Counted from the stretch's first letter, positions 11,606 through 23,319 are shown. The stretch: DNA of 64,000 nt from Craterostigma plantagineum (GCA_027422505.1 JAPQWV010000762.1:62001-126000), one strand, 5' to 3'. Notes: a model not told the origin generated them from the sequence alone. Program-made: numbers and translations.

Positions 11606-12068
11606 TGTTAGGATATGCGAAATCCCCGATAATTATTTATCCCGAAAATGACGATAATAAATAAAAGAGACGAAAAATAATTTGGACAGTGACACGAGAT
11701 TTACGTGGTTCGGTCAGAATGACCTACGTCCACGGCCGGAGGGTAGAACTTCTTTATTACGTGGAGATATTACAGACACGTACACTGACGTGGTACAAAA
11801 GCACTACAACAATATTAGGAGTTGCTACACAAAGAATTAATGGGAGAGGACGAAGATCTGTGTTGTGGTGATCTTTCTTCTTCTGCGAATGAGGCATTTA
11901 TAGATGATCGAATGCCCTGCTTTGCTATGTGAACTGAAGGAAAATAAACATTCCTTTGACTGGTATTGTGGGCAGCCGAAAGCAAAAGCAATTTGAATTG
12001 GTTTTTTCTTGATTTGCCAACCTTTGAAAATCCAGTCCACATGTCTCCACTCAAGGTCACACTCAACA
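11606..12068. mobile_element. Solo LTR with perfect 5-bp target duplication
   Basis: The segment starts TGTTAGGATATG and ends CTCAACA, the TG...CA / TGTT...AACA ends of an LTR. It is flanked on both sides by GATTA (11601-11605 and 12069-12073). No internal retrotransposon sequence or second LTR adjoins it, so it is a solo LTR left by unequal recombination. The ATTTACGTGGTTCGG...CCTACGTCCACGG core (11699-11735) is a motif often met in plant retrotransposon LTRs. Confidence 0.8.
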
Positions 12069-12530
12069 GATTAGATTATCAAAAGCTAATTCTTTTGGAG
12101 AGTTTACAGTATATTAATTTGCTCAAAATTGATTTGGACTGGTGGAAATTTAATTAATGGAATCGATGCTATAAAGCTAAAACTAATAAATTACTTATAT
12201 ACAGATGATAATACGGTATCTCAGAGCCCCTTCCGTATTTAGATTATTAATGACTCACGTATATAATACTCTATTTATGTATTTTGATTGTTATTAGATA
12301 TGAAAGATAATGGTTTAAGGTTTAATATCATTTCACTCTCTTGCTAAACATTACACCCTTTCGGAGATACATCTTACATTACTAAAGAAATGTATGTGTT
12401 CTTATATGCTGACACGTGTCCCATAATAATTATAATAGATTAAAAATACAACAACATGAAAAAACTTTCCACAATCACACTATCCATTATACGTAGTTAT
12501 TTATCACTCTAATATACAATAATTATAAAA

Positions 12531-12562
12531 ATTAACCCGTGCAATGCACGGTAATAAACTAG
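12531..12562. mobile_element. Helitron 3' terminus (hairpin plus CTAG)
   Basis: A six-base-pair stem, CCGTGC/GCACGG, with a three-base loop (12537-12551) is followed seven bases later by CTAG (12559-12562) and then T. This is the canonical 3' end of a Helitron, which terminates in CTRR and inserts before T. The body presumably extends to the left for some hundred bases, but a clear 5' TC end was not identified. Non-autonomous, since no Rep/helicase coding is visible. Confidence 0.65.
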
Positions 12563-12856
12563 TACATACTGAAAAAGAGATGTCTTTCGAACAAGTATTA
12601 TTTTTTTTTAACATCTATACGTAATTATAAAAAGAGAGGCTTATGTATCTTAATCTCAATCCTCATAGTTCAACATAAAAGTAAATGAAGCCGAGAGAAG
12701 AAAGAAAGTCATTACGATACTCTTCCAAGATATCAAGATTAAGCATACGGATTCAAGTGAGTTTTTATTTGTTTTGCTTGACTAAATTAAGTCACTTTTA
12801 TGGTGTTGTACACCGATCATTACAGAATCATTTGGAGTTTTACAAGGTATTATATG

Positions 12857-13003
12857 TGTAGGGATTTTTTAGGCGCAATTCTAGCCCAAGCCCGTATAAG
12901 TTTGTGGGTCAGCCCCTCTATTGCCAATTGATTATAGAGAGGAACCCACAAGCTTATACGTGCTTGGACTTGGACTGAATTGGGTCGATAAAAAATCCCT
13001 ACA
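12857..13003. mobile_element. Short palindromic MITE-like element
   Basis: The 147-bp segment begins TGTAGGGATTTTTT and ends AAAAAATCCCTACA. The inverted similarity extends inwards through the CCCAAGC...GTATAAG...TTGTGGGT words on both arms. It would fold into a long hairpin. ATG flanks both ends, but such a short match is weak as a target duplication. Superfamily undetermined. Confidence 0.6.
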
Positions 13004-13332
13004 ATGTGTAATAAATTTTTTATTTATTTCAATTTTGTCAAACTTTTAAGTCAATTTAAATCTTCTAAATTGATAATAATCTAAGAATTAACCCACGATT
13101 AATAATGATGTACACGTGTCGGATAACCTTCCTTTGGTATGGTAGTAACAATCATTGAATCTTCTAAATTTATTTTGATATAAGTAATTAGAAACAGTTC
13201 GAGACACGTCATTTCTAGGTTCACCTCCCCGTAATAAATAAATTCTTCCATCGAAATTGAAGCTGATCTCAACCTATTCTATACTCTTCTACAGAAGAAA
13301 GAAAACAGAGATTCGATTAAAAAAGATTCAGG

Positions 13333-15833
13333 ATGAACGACGCCGATGTATCGAAGCAGATCCAGCAGATGGTCCGATTCATCCGCCAGGAAGCGGAGGA
13401 GAAGGCCAATGAGATCTCTGTTTCTGCTGAAGAAGTACGAAGGCCTTTTCTGCTGTCTTATTCGTATTCGGATCTATAATTGTGTTTGTTTGCGATGATT
13501 TTGGGGACGTCGTTTTGTTGGTCGCCGAATTTTTTCTGTAGTTTTATAAACAAGTAATTTTGCATTTTGACCTAATTTGATCTTGTTGCTCTGATTGTGT
13601 ATTTAGGAGTTCAACATCGAGAAATTGCAGCTAGTGGAGGCTGAGAAGAAGAAGATCAAGCAGGAGTACGAGCGCAAAGAGAAGCAAGTGGAAGTGCGCA
13701 AGAAAATGTAATTGTTTTGTTATTGTTGAATCCATTTCTTTTTTTTTCGATTTATCCTTTTCTTTAACTTAGCTGTTTAGCCATGGGGCAAAATCAATCG
13801 CTCATGAGGGTATAGCTTAAATAATCTAAACACAAGTAATGAACGGAAAGAAGATGAAAAAAATGTTAGTCATTTGATTTTGATTATGATTGAAACGGTT
13901 AATTGTTTGTCTTTACTACATTACCGGGCAGGGTAGACCTTGCAGAAAAATATGATCATTTTAATATCCCTTTAGTTGATTGAGCCCGTCTGGTTGGAAG
14001 GCCTTACATGTTTGGCTTTATATGTTTCTTATATAGCGATTCTCTTAAGAGAGATGGTTGCGTATCACAAAATGTGACCTGGTATATTCTACTCGTGATC
14101 GATTAATCTACACGTGTCAATATTTAAGTCATCCAGTGGAGGCAGGTTTATGGACTCGTATGAGATGAAATATTTGTATGCCATATATGTATTTTATTTT
14201 TTCTATATATATTTTTTTATTTCTGAATTCTTTGAGAGGTTTATAAAGATTTGCGGCATCATAATCTACCTTTTTTTCTCCTTTTTAACGTGATGTTTGA
14301 CTCAAATCTCAGTGTAGTCTTCATGAAGCTACTAGCACTGAGGTTTAAATGTTATTATTTCTAGTTTGTTTCTTCTCTTCTTGGTCAATGGTGTTTATGT
14401 TTGTTTGGGCTATTGATTGTTGTTTTGTGGTTTAATTTTTCTGAATTGCAGTGAATATTCGATGCAGCTGAATGCTTCCAGAATCAAGGTTCTACAAGCT
14501 CAGGATGACCTCGTGAATTCCATGAAGGAATCTGCATCTAAGGAGCTTTTGAATGTGAGCAGGGATCATGAGAACTATAGGACACTCCTCAAGGACCTTC
14601 TTGTTCAGGTCTGTGCAAGCTGATTTTCTTGTCCAAATTTGTGTCAATTCTCGATTGTTTTCCAGGTGTCGTTGTTATGTACATTGGTAAATTTTCGAAT
14701 AAGTACTTTGGTTATGAGCATTAGTTTTTGATCTATCCCATCTCCTCTTTCGTCCAGTAGGTATTTGATATCGTTCTAAAGCCTTTTATTTGACTGTTAA
14801 AACGTTTCTTGTGCTCTAAAATTTGACCATGTGCTACCTAGGCAAATCTTTTCTGCAACATTTCATAGGTAAATTGCTTTGGATCTTTGGAATTTTAAAT
14901 CTCCCTTTTCCTTTTTCCTACATTTTTTGTTCCATTTTTTTATTGATCAGGGTTTCTGAGGTTGAAAGAGCCATTAGTTTTAGTACGCTGCCGTGAAAGC
15001 GATTTGAACTTAGTACAATCTGTCGTGGACGAGGCTAAAGACGAGTACGCTGACAAAGCAAAAGTTGCGGCCCCCAAGGTTAAGGTTGATACTACCTACC
15101 TTCCACCAGCACCTTCTCATGACAATGAACATGGTCCATCGTGGTAAGTCTAAACTTCTTTACAGTGGATGTGAATGAAAAAATCATAGTGACTAATGAG
15201 TTAAGTGATGGTGCTATATAACTCATATGTTTGTGTCTTTGTATGTGTATCTATATCTGAAACATGCACTTAATTTCATTAACTATATTGCGAATAATGT
15301 GATGGCTATGTAATTTCCGTGTTATTCTTTTTAGCTCTGGAGGTGTGGTGTTGGCTTCTAGTGATGGCAGAATTGTGTATGAGAATACCCTTGATGCTAG
15401 GCTCGAAGTTGTGTTCCGTAAAAAACTGCCAGAGGTACTCGAATCTATTTTTGTCCTCGTTTCTCTCTTTTTTTTTTTTTTATCGATATTTAATTACTGA
15501 AACATATCCAAAATTATAGTTGAGTCTGAAAAAATTTATGTGGCTATACATTGATGATTCAAGCAAGTCAACTATATGCATTATTATATGTAGTCCAACT
15601 TCTGCCCTATTTGTGTATTCGGTTGACGTACGGAGCATAGGGTTTGTGAAAAAGCTTGGAAAATATTAGACATATATTACTTCCAACTAAATCCCAAGCC
15701 ATGGAAACTGCTAGTAATCGATTTCCTTGTGAGCTATTGAGTATGCATGATTCATCTGATTTTAGATCGATTATTTTATCTTAATGCTTGTTTTCAGATA
15801 CGCAAGAGCTTATTTGGTCAGATTTCTGCTTGA
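13333..15833 (+). CDS. VHA-E: V-type proton ATPase subunit E
   Basis: Six exons: 13333-13434, 13607-13707, 14452-14608 (or 14612), 14951-15143, 15335-15434 and 15798-15833, total about 230 residues as in Arabidopsis VHA-E. The N-terminus MNDADVSKQIQQMVRFIRQE and the next exon are the long alpha-helix typical of the peripheral stalk subunit. NASRIKVLQAQDDL, RLKEP, CSGGVVLAS, ENTLDARLEV and the end IRKSLFGQ are family signatures. The subunit links V1 to V0 in the proton pump of tonoplast, Golgi and TGN membranes. One oddity: with the obvious donor after exon 3 (CAG|GTCTGT at 14609) exon 4 is out of frame by one base. A second donor four bases on (GTGCAAG at 14613) restores the frame with one extra residue. 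Otherwise one G is missing at 14950-14952. Identification is certain; the exon 3/4 junction is not. Confidence 0.93.
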
Positions 15834-16114
15834 TTCCTCAAGCCTGCCTATATACACTCTTGTTTGAATGAGTACGTTTCTGTGTTTCTTGCAATTTGGA
15901 GATTGGTGATCGTCCATCTTACCAATGTGTCTGTTGTTCTCTGACAGTTTTGCTTTTCTGTCTTAAGGTCTTTCGGGGCTTTTTTAGCTTCTTTGATGTG
16001 TGCAATAATTGCAAGATGCTTTGTTGTTTCTCATTCCATTGTGATAATAATACACATAGCCCTTCTATAATAATAATAATACATGAGATGGAAGAGGTGT
16101 TGGTTCGTTACATA

Positions 16115-16400
16115 CCCTACCTAATCGAACCGAGAATTCGGTTCGGTATTCACCGATTTTACCGAATTTTAAGTAATCATAATAATAAAAATTTCAATAA
16201 TATAAAATTAGAACGTATAATTAATATAATTATTAATTTTATTTTTAATATTAATATAATAAATACATTTTAATTTTAAACTTTTGATAAATCGGTGTAC
16301 TGAATTTATCGGTTTTTTTTACGAATCGAATACCGAACCGAATGGGTTTGGTTTTATACCGAAATTTCGGTAATCCAGTAAATTCGGTCGGTATAGATGA
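16115..16400. repeat. Inverted CCGAATTCGG-type repeat
   Basis: The ends carry opposite-strand versions of ACCGAATTCGGTAT-like words, around an AT-rich centre. A related CCGATCGG-type fragment lies at 4425-4556. It is probably a sub-terminal region of a non-autonomous DNA element. The ends are approximate. Confidence 0.4.
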
Positions 16401-16758
16401 CGTAGCGAATCAACTAATTCATCACGGAAAACACACCAGCATCGTTATAATGCCGTGGGAGTTTGTGATGTTAAGTTATTTTTATAAGGGAAATAATGAT
16501 ATTAAGATTAGTTTTTTACATTATTTATCAGTATATAAAAATTGATGTTATATGATATACTGTGAATGATTTTAAACTAAGGATAAAATCGTAATTATGA
16601 TGTCTGACATACCAATTAATTGGGGAAGCAGTTATTCTAAGGTGTGCTCTCTTAATAAAATAGATAGAATATGTCCCCCATTATGTAGTATAATATTTCC
16701 CCATGGAATTCACTATTTTTCTGAAACCCGAAAACCAGCATAGCATCGGAGCTACTTA

Positions 16759-17375
16759 GACCATCTCCAACCGATAAACGCATTCCCAAACTCAAACGCA
16801 TTTTCAAATTCAAAATGCAATAATTATTTTCCAACCGATCAACCCATTCTCAAACTCAATAGACTATTTTGTAATATTCACTTCCACAATAATTTTTACA
16901 AAATACCCACATATTTTACAACTTTATCAATTAGACTATAAATATTATTTTAGATTTAACCGAAAAAATTAATAAAGTTAATAATAACAATATATTTATA
17001 CATTAATACAACGAAAATAATTCTAATATGTCTCTAATCGAAAAACCGTACATTTGTATCTACAACCATATTTTTTATTAATAATAATGATATTTATGTA
17101 GTTGGATTGCTTTTTCTTTATCTGCCTTGTCAACCTTTTCTGACAACACAGTCCTTCAAGTGTCATTTCATTAGCTCTTTCTGACAATCGAGAGAAAACA
17201 AAATTTGGAACTTAAATGCAAATTAAAAAGTTCAGTCGCGTACTAACTTACCCAAACGCAAAGATGCATTTTTTCATGAGAGAGATTAGAAATCCCATTT
17301 TGAGTTTGGTTTTTGGTATCGGTCGGAGTAAATTTGTGAATTTTTTTTGGTTTTCCAGTTCGGTTGGAGTTGCTC
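16759..17375. mobile_element. Tourist-like (PIF/Harbinger) MITE with TTA target duplication
   Basis: The left end GACCATCTCCAACCGA and the right end, whose reverse complement is GAGCAACTCCAACCGAA, form terminal inverted repeats. TTA flanks both sides (16756-16758 and 17376-17378), as expected for PIF/Harbinger insertions. The 617-bp body is AT-rich and non-coding. Confidence 0.65.
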
Positions 17376-17632
17376 TTAGTCCGCTTATTCTTTTGAACCC
17401 TAATTCACAATTTAGTTGAAACCAACTTCATCTTCAATATTGTGCTTAATTTATTTATGGAGATTTTACTCTTCCTTCTAGCGTGGGAATAAAAATCCAA
17501 TTCGCAGATTTTCGACACGCCATTGAAAATCAAGTGGGGTTTGGTAGCTAGCTGCTCAATGAGTATGAAAAAGTAGGTCATGTTTGTGTGAGCATATTTT
17601 GTTCTTGCATATATGAAGAAAATATTTTTTAA

Positions 17633-18023
17633 GGCCAAATTATTATTTTAGGTCACTAAGTATACATGTTTTCGTTTTTGGGTCACTATATTTGATAATT
17701 GTAAAAGTAGGTCACTAACTATATATGTCAAAAATTTGGGTCACCCTTTCATATTTGGGTCACTAAGTATATATGTTTTCGATTTTGCGTCACTATGTTT
17801 TTATGAATGCGAAAATGGATTTAATATAGCGACCCAAAAACTTAAAATATATATACTTAGTGACCCAAAATTGAAAACACATATACTTAGTGACCCAAAA
17901 ATGAGAGGATGACCCGAATTTGTTTTCACATACATAGTTAGTGACCTATTTTTGCAATTATCAAACATAAGGATCCAAAAAAGAAAACATATGAACTTAG
18001 TGACCTAAAATAATATTTTGGCC
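17633..18023. mobile_element. MULE-type MITE with 10-bp target duplication
   Basis: The 391-bp element begins GGCCAAATTATTATTTTAGG and ends with its near-perfect reverse complement. Long inverted arms of about 170 bases contain repeated GGTCACTAAGTATAT / ATATACTTAGTGACC words. It is flanked by identical 10-bp copies of TATTTTTTAA (17623-17632 and 18024-18033). Long TIRs with a 9-11 bp duplication mark a Mutator-like element. No transposase is present. Confidence 0.85.
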
Positions 18024-18129
18024 TATTTTTTAACGTATGAGAAAGGAGACTTCCAAAATAATAAGGTGGAAGGGTTGATTTATTATACCCTTTATCCCCC
18101 TGCTGGTGCATGTTGCAACGTCGACGACA

Positions 18130-18586
18130 GTGGCGGAGTCAGATAATGAAAACAGTGGGGTCCATTTTAATTGGACCCCATACCAGCCCGCCCCGCCAGC
18201 AGGCCGCCAGGCCCGCCCGCATTGATTTTTTTAATTATTTTTTTATTTAAACTTTTTAATTAATTTAGAATAATTTATATAAAGATATTTAAATATACAT
18301 TAATTATGTATTAAATAATAAATGCATCATTAATATTTAATTATAATATTTAAATGTACACTAATTATGTATTTATTAATAAATGCATCATTAATTATAA
18401 ATAAAATCATTAATTAATTCCTCTATTTAAATAAATATATATTTGATGTATAAAATAAATTAATTAAAATATATGGTGGGCCAGCCCGCGGGCCAGCCAG
18501 GCCCGCATGGGCTAGCTCGTTTAGGCCCGCCTTCTGGTGGGCCTTAAAAATCCCAGCCCAGCCCGCGGGCCATTTTGACAGGTCTA
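18130..18586. mobile_element. GC-rich hAT-like element ends
   Basis: Both ends are dense in GGCCCGC and GCGGGCC words around a very AT-rich centre (18230-18470). The right end reads CCATTTTGACAGGTCTA. The same arrangement ends another piece at 54429. Such CAGGTCTA/TAGACCTG termini with GGCCCG sub-terminal repeats are common in hAT-type elements. A clean left end and 8-bp duplication were not found. Confidence 0.5.
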
Positions 18587-19243
18587 GTGATGAGTTATCA
18601 CAGTAACGACGGATCACCTAGGTGATGAAGGGTGCTATTCGACCTTTAGGATCAGCACAAAAAACCTAGTGATCTTACATCGCGATGATTGAGTGTTATT
18701 TCAAATTATTATTTTGACAATATTACCCTCTAGTTTAGAATTTATACCTTATATATCCTTCACCATATTTAAATTATTTAACTAAACTATTAAATCTTAG
18801 AATAAATATTTTAATACTAAATCATAATATTGAATAATATACAAAAAAACTTAATTCTTAAAAATTTTGAACTCGATATTAAAACAATATGTAAATATAT
18901 CATCTCAATATATATATATATATATATATATATACTCAAACATTATCTATATAGTGTTCATGAGGTTAAATATAACATGCATGCGCAATATCACCCAACA
19001 TTATCGTCATTAACCAAAAACACAATCTTATAATCATCTTGATATGCAAACTGAAATATCATCAACATGGTAATTATCACCTTGACATATATTACGGTGT
19101 ATTACTTATTTAGTATCACGGTGACGTTGGATCATCGTAAACAAACACCCCGTTATGCAAACTATTATGTAGTTGTATAGTATCGCCGGCAGTGGCTAAT
19201 TTTTTCACTGGCAGGCACGTACCTGAAAACATCATTCATGATA

Positions 19244-19630
19244 ATCTGCTAAAGTCCCACGCGTTCCTCAAAACAAAGAAACACGTTGTGTTCGTAGGCC
19301 CCTACACGCCTTGTTTTAAACTGACACGTCAATCGATCTCCGACATAAATGTTCGACTTAATTTACATATAGAATCCTAACATACATCTCGTGACTAAAT
19401 GGCGAAGATGCGGTTTTGCATGAGTTCTCAACGTCGACACATCGAGTGCCTAAAATAAGTTTCTGATTCGAACTCAATGTAATCATATAAATTACATTAT
19501 TAATATCCTTGGCCTAAGGTTTGCCACACCACATGCAGAAACTCATTGGCGAATAATATTGAAGTAACGAGTGAGGATTTGTAATGTATAATGCATATAA
19601 CAAAGGACTAGAGCTAGTTTGTACTTTTCT
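19244..19630. repeat. Diverged duplicated segment, copy 1
   Basis: Collinear with copy 2 at 20487-20885. Shared words in the same order include CACGCGTTCCTCAAA, ACACGTTGT, CACGTCA, ACATAAATG, AATCCTAA, CAACGTCGAC, CCTTGGCCTAAG/CCTTTGCCTAAG and ATATAACAAA. No conserved open frame is evident, so it looks like a duplicated non-coding tract or decayed gene. Confidence 0.6.
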
Positions 19631-20486
19631 TTCAATTAATACTTATAATTAAATAAAACCACAGTTATTCTTATTCATACAATAAACAGTAGTGAGAAAG
19701 ATGAGCCGATGTGCAGATTCGTGAGGTTAAAGTTCGGCTCGAGCTCGACAAAAAATCGAGCTTTAGCTATTCGTAGAGCTCAAAAGTTCGCGTACATGCT
19801 CACAAGTTTTTTTTTTGTCTTAAAAATGTTTTTTAAGCTCGAACTTATGGTTTTCTAATATGATGTGTCATTGTTGAGTAATAATAACTTTCTAAAGCTT
19901 GGTGCGAGTTTTGAATTCCTATTTTGTGATATTTGATATCTAAAATCTCTCTGTTGTTGTCCACGAAACTACGTACATCCTTTTGTTCTTTCTGTGGACG
20001 TAGACGTAGAATCCACAGAAAGCTTGGTAATTCCCAGCGGCCCGTGGACGTAGAATCCAATAGGATTCGAACCACGTACGTCCTTTTGTTCTTTCTGTTT
20101 ATGTCCCCCCATCTAAAGCACCCCTCGTCTGACAATTGACAATAGTGAATTTGATAGGCGTATGAGTCTCCTAGTATAAATTGAATACCGAACATAAATA
20201 TTTTGGGGTTATGTCAAAGCATTTTGGAGTTCGATTTGAATTCAAAAACGATTACTATCTGAATAAACTTAAGAAAGTCCAGTCCACGTGTTCACTTGCG
20301 ATTATATAGGACATTGTGGGTCGACTTTAATTGTTTTGCAGGTATTTAATGCCCAAAAATATCTTCAGTCAGAAAGCCCAGAGATCTTTTTAATTTCACT
20401 ATTGATTGATCACACCATTTGGTTTATATGATAATTATTAAACGACGATTATCACGTAGTTAAAAACACTAAATCATGTAAATATG

Positions 20487-20885
20487 CTAAAGAAAGTCCA
20501 CGCGTTCCTCAAAGCAATAGATACACGTTGTTTTGGTCTACAAATGACTCATTCATAACACGTCAGTTCCCACATAAATGATCGAAATTAATTTCAGTAT
20601 AATCCTAAATATTATCATTCATTCATTCATTCATGCATCTCGTGACTTAAAACATATGAAGACTAGTCTTTGCTTATTCCAAGGGTTTGGCATGATTTTC
20701 AACGTCGACGTCGATTGCCTAATTGTCTTGATTTCAATCCCCAAATGTAATTAATTATATTCATTATCCTTTGCCTAAGCTAAGACTCTCACCATATGCA
20801 AGAAACTTATTGGCCGAACTACAATACTGAATAATTAGTGCGTGAGGTAATATGGATTTATGACATATATAACAAACATTATTAG
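20487..20885. repeat. Diverged duplicated segment, copy 2
   Basis: Direct-repeat partner of 19244-19630, about 1.25 kb away, with the same order of conserved words. Between the copies, 19967-20100 carries its own short direct repeats (CCTTTTGTTCTTTCTGT twice; GTGGACGTAGAATCCA words). Confidence 0.6.
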
Positions 20886-21096
20886 TTAGGCCGTGCTTGT
20901 CATTCAACGAATACTTGTAGAAAATATCATCATATGTAAAGACAGCCATGTGTAAAAGTGTTCTATACAATAAGGAAATATAAAGAACAGAAGATGTACA
21001 TACTAAATTATTACCTACCCACCACGACTATATTACTATTACCCCCTTTTCTGTAATTTTTTTAACTTAAGAACTGTAACTAACTGTTTCCTCTTC

Positions 21097-22161
21097 TCAT
21101 CTCCGCAGAAAAAGCACAAAAACGGCTAAGAAAATCAAAATCCCCATAGCCACGCAAGCCATGTCCAACCTATTCTCTCTCCGAAGCTTTCTCTCTCTAT
21201 ACTCCATCCTCGTCTTCAAGAAAATGCCGTACATGTCCCTCTCCATCGACCCATCTGTGCTTTTACATCTTTGCCCCTCCATCGCCTTATTCAAAATTAC
21301 CAAACTATCCCTCCCAGGGACAATTTTCCCATCCATGTCCTCCATCTGCAAGCTCACCTCCCTCACGCGCGCGTGGCCGTCCTCCCCGCCTCCTCCGCAC
21401 GTGACCAAAACCGAGCACAGAACCGGCCCGCCGCCGTCTCCCTCCGTCGGGCCCATCGCGGTGGCGTACCTGAACTGAACCTCGTCGGTGTTGAGCCAGT
21501 GACGGTTCGCCTCCAGCGCCTCACGGCTCGCCACGTTGACCGCCCTTTTGGTGGAGGGATTTATCAGAATCCAGCTCAGCCTCAGTCGGCGGCGCTCATG
21601 GCCGTCGTCTCCGTCGAAGTCGCCGGCTTCGAGCTTCAACGGCGTGGGCACGATCTCCTTGGGCTCTAACAAGTCGAGCCTGAAGGGCGTGCTCAGAAAC
21701 CACGGCGACTGAGTCTCGGTGAAGAGCACCTTCGAGTAGATCAATTCCTCGCCGTAGAATATATCAACGGCTGAGATTAGTTCGCTCTGGCCCACTTCTG
21801 AAGGGTGAGAAACACGCGCCGCCTTCTGGGTTTTCAAGGCCGTGGAGCGTGGGATGGGGAAGGAATCGGAGTAGAAGGAGCGGTGGCCGGAGGGAAAGGA
21901 AGATATGGCCGAGGACACACATGGGTCGGCGGTGGAGGGCCACGTGGCGGTGCATATGTCCCTCCATAGGTGGTCGTCGCTGCATAAGGATAGCATCTCC
22001 GAGGAGGCGCAGCTCGTGGAGGCCAGGGTGGGGCCGTCGAGGCGGTTCAGTATGTGCGTTTGTATTATGTCGCGGTGGATCGCGGCGGTGATCGGCGTGG
22101 CCACGGCGGCTTCATCTCCGCAGGCGGTGACAGAGGGGACTGTTGATGACGGCGGCGGCAT
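21097..22161 (-). CDS. F-box protein, At2g27310-like
   Basis: A single intronless frame of 354 residues from ATG 22161. After a short Ala/Pro/Thr-rich start, residues about 31-75 form an F-box (IIQTHILNRLDGPTLASTSC ... DDHLWRDICTATWP), the module that binds SKP1 in SCF ubiquitin ligases. The middle part (DIFYGEELIYSKVLFTE, SPWFLSTPFRLDLLEP, LRLSWILINPSTKRAVNVAS) is characteristic of the plant At2g27310/At2g36090 subgroup, whose substrates are unknown to me. The C-terminus ends in one hydrophobic segment (CVAMGILIFLAVFVLFL) followed by Arg-Arg, so the protein is probably tail-anchored in a membrane, as in that subgroup. GC content is well above the surroundings. Start and stop are clean. Synteny with the CLV3 and DUF1279 neighbours fits the At2g27310 assignment. 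Confidence 0.92.
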   Translation of the reverse strand: MPPPSSTVPSVTACGDEAAVATPITAAIHRDIIQTHILNRLDGPTLASTSCASSEMLSLCSDDHLWRDICTATWPSTADPCVSSAISSFPSGHRSFYSDSFPIPRSTALKTQKAARVSHPSEVGQSELISAVDIFYGEELIYSKVLFTETQSPWFLSTPFRLDLLEPKEIVPTPLKLEAGDFDGDDGHERRRLRLSWILINPSTKRAVNVASREALEANRHWLNTDEVQFRYATAMGPTEGDGGGPVLCSVLVTCGGGGEDGHARVREVSLQMEDMDGKIVPGRDSLVILNKAMEGQRCKSTDGSMERDMYGIFLKTRMEYRERKLRRENRLDMACVAMGILIFLAVFVLFLRR

Positions 22162-22789
22162 GAAGTTGTTTCTTGATCGAATTTTGGAAGATGGATGTTT
22201 ATTGTATATTGTATGTGGATAACGAAGAAAATTGGATTGGTTGTTTTTTTTGCGTTTTCTGCGCTATATCTATTGTTACTATATATATATGTAATGTAAT
22301 GAAGGGGATTTGGTAATGAGAATATACATACATACATTACACAGTAGACAGCACATGAAATGCACGTTTGTAACGTTCGTACGTGTGGAATGGATAAGGG
22401 TCGAACCCGTGTTTGACTTTAGACTTATAACAAATTGCATGGAAACCGTCTTAAAAGCTTTGGCTGTTATGATCGATCCGACTTGAAGAGTCATCCTTGA
22501 ATTATTGCTCATCCATATTCAATTTGACTAATATAATATATGGAAACTTGCATATTGTTCATTGATTTATTCCACGTAATTGTTTATTTTAATTAAACAA
22601 AACGTATACAACCTTCTAAATTTTATATTTTATTTTCACGATTTCTACATTGATTTCTTTCATATTCATATTAATGATTCTCTTTGAGATTTGTAATCAC
22701 TACTTCACGACCTAAAGCTTATTAATCTATCGCATACTTTAAATTTCTAAATTTGATGAAGTAAAATAATCAATATACTTCTCTTTTAT

Positions 22790-22952
22790 AGCTTGTGAAT
22801 ATCTTTCAATGTCAACTGGATAATCTAAGAACCCACAAGTTGAGTGATCTTTAAAACCTATTATTTTTTTATAGATTCGTTATATAAATATCTTCCAATG
22901 TGAACTAGATAATAATCTAGGAACCCGCAAGTTGAGTGGATCTTTAAAATCT
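22790..22952. repeat. Short tandem duplication
   Basis: Two copies (about 22790-22860 and 22880-22952) share AATATCTT, CAATGT, AACT, GATAATCTA, GAACCC, CAAGTTGAGTG and ATCTTTAAAA in the same order. Non-coding. Confidence 0.6.
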
Positions 22953-23319
22953 TTGTTAGTCAGTTTCTATCAATACGTCACTGATCAATAATCAAATCAA
23001 TTATTGATTGACTTTTAATTAAATGATATTGTTATATCGGCGTGTCTAAGGATTAGTTCGATTTAAAATAGTCGACTGCGCTTCGGTCGGCAGAGATATC
23101 ATTGTAAGATTGCCGTATTACAAACAGCTGGTTTTTCGATTCAGCTGAGGAGTTGTCAAAATAAACCATTTTATTAACTAAAATTAATCAATTTAAAATC
23201 GGTTCTTTCAAAGGGAGCAAGTGGTGACAGCCTCAAGACTTGACCGTACACAAATGCCAACATGTTAGCCTAGCAACTAAATTTTTAATAATAATAATAT
23301 GAGTAGACGTTAGTTTTTA

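Larger units (their letters stand above)
10808..13332. other. Intergenic region with solo LTR, Helitron end and a palindromic element
   Basis: No supported gene. It holds a solo LTR (11606-12068), a Helitron 3' terminus (12531-12562) and an inverted-repeat element (12857-13003), listed separately. Two ACACGTGTC-type G-box/ABRE-like words occur (near 12413 and 13112). The second is about 220 bases before the VHA-E start codon and could serve its promoter. Confidence 0.55.
15834..21096. other. Transposon-rich intergenic region
   Basis: No supported gene across 5.2 kb. It contains CCGAA/TTCGG-type inverted repeats (16115-16400), a Tourist-like MITE (16759-17375), a MULE-type MITE (17633-18023), GC-rich hAT-like ends (18130-18586), a TA microsatellite (18909-18935) and a diverged direct duplication (19244-19630 and 20487-20885). 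The open frames here read through repeats and are not credible genes. Confidence 0.6.

Noticed and set aside
15896..16273. 125-residue frame after VHA-E
   Set aside because: It reads the VHA-E 3' flank into an inverted repeat; low complexity, Asn/Ile-rich end.
18830..19033. Frame over the TA microsatellite
   Set aside because: An Ile-Tyr repeat from simple sequence, not a gene.
20764..20970. Cys-containing minus-strand frame in the duplicated tract
   Set aside because: Not conserved in the sister copy at 19.2-19.6 kb.
21161..22222. Several plus-strand frames over the F-box gene
   Set aside because: High GC of the real gene creates open antisense frames; no independent features.
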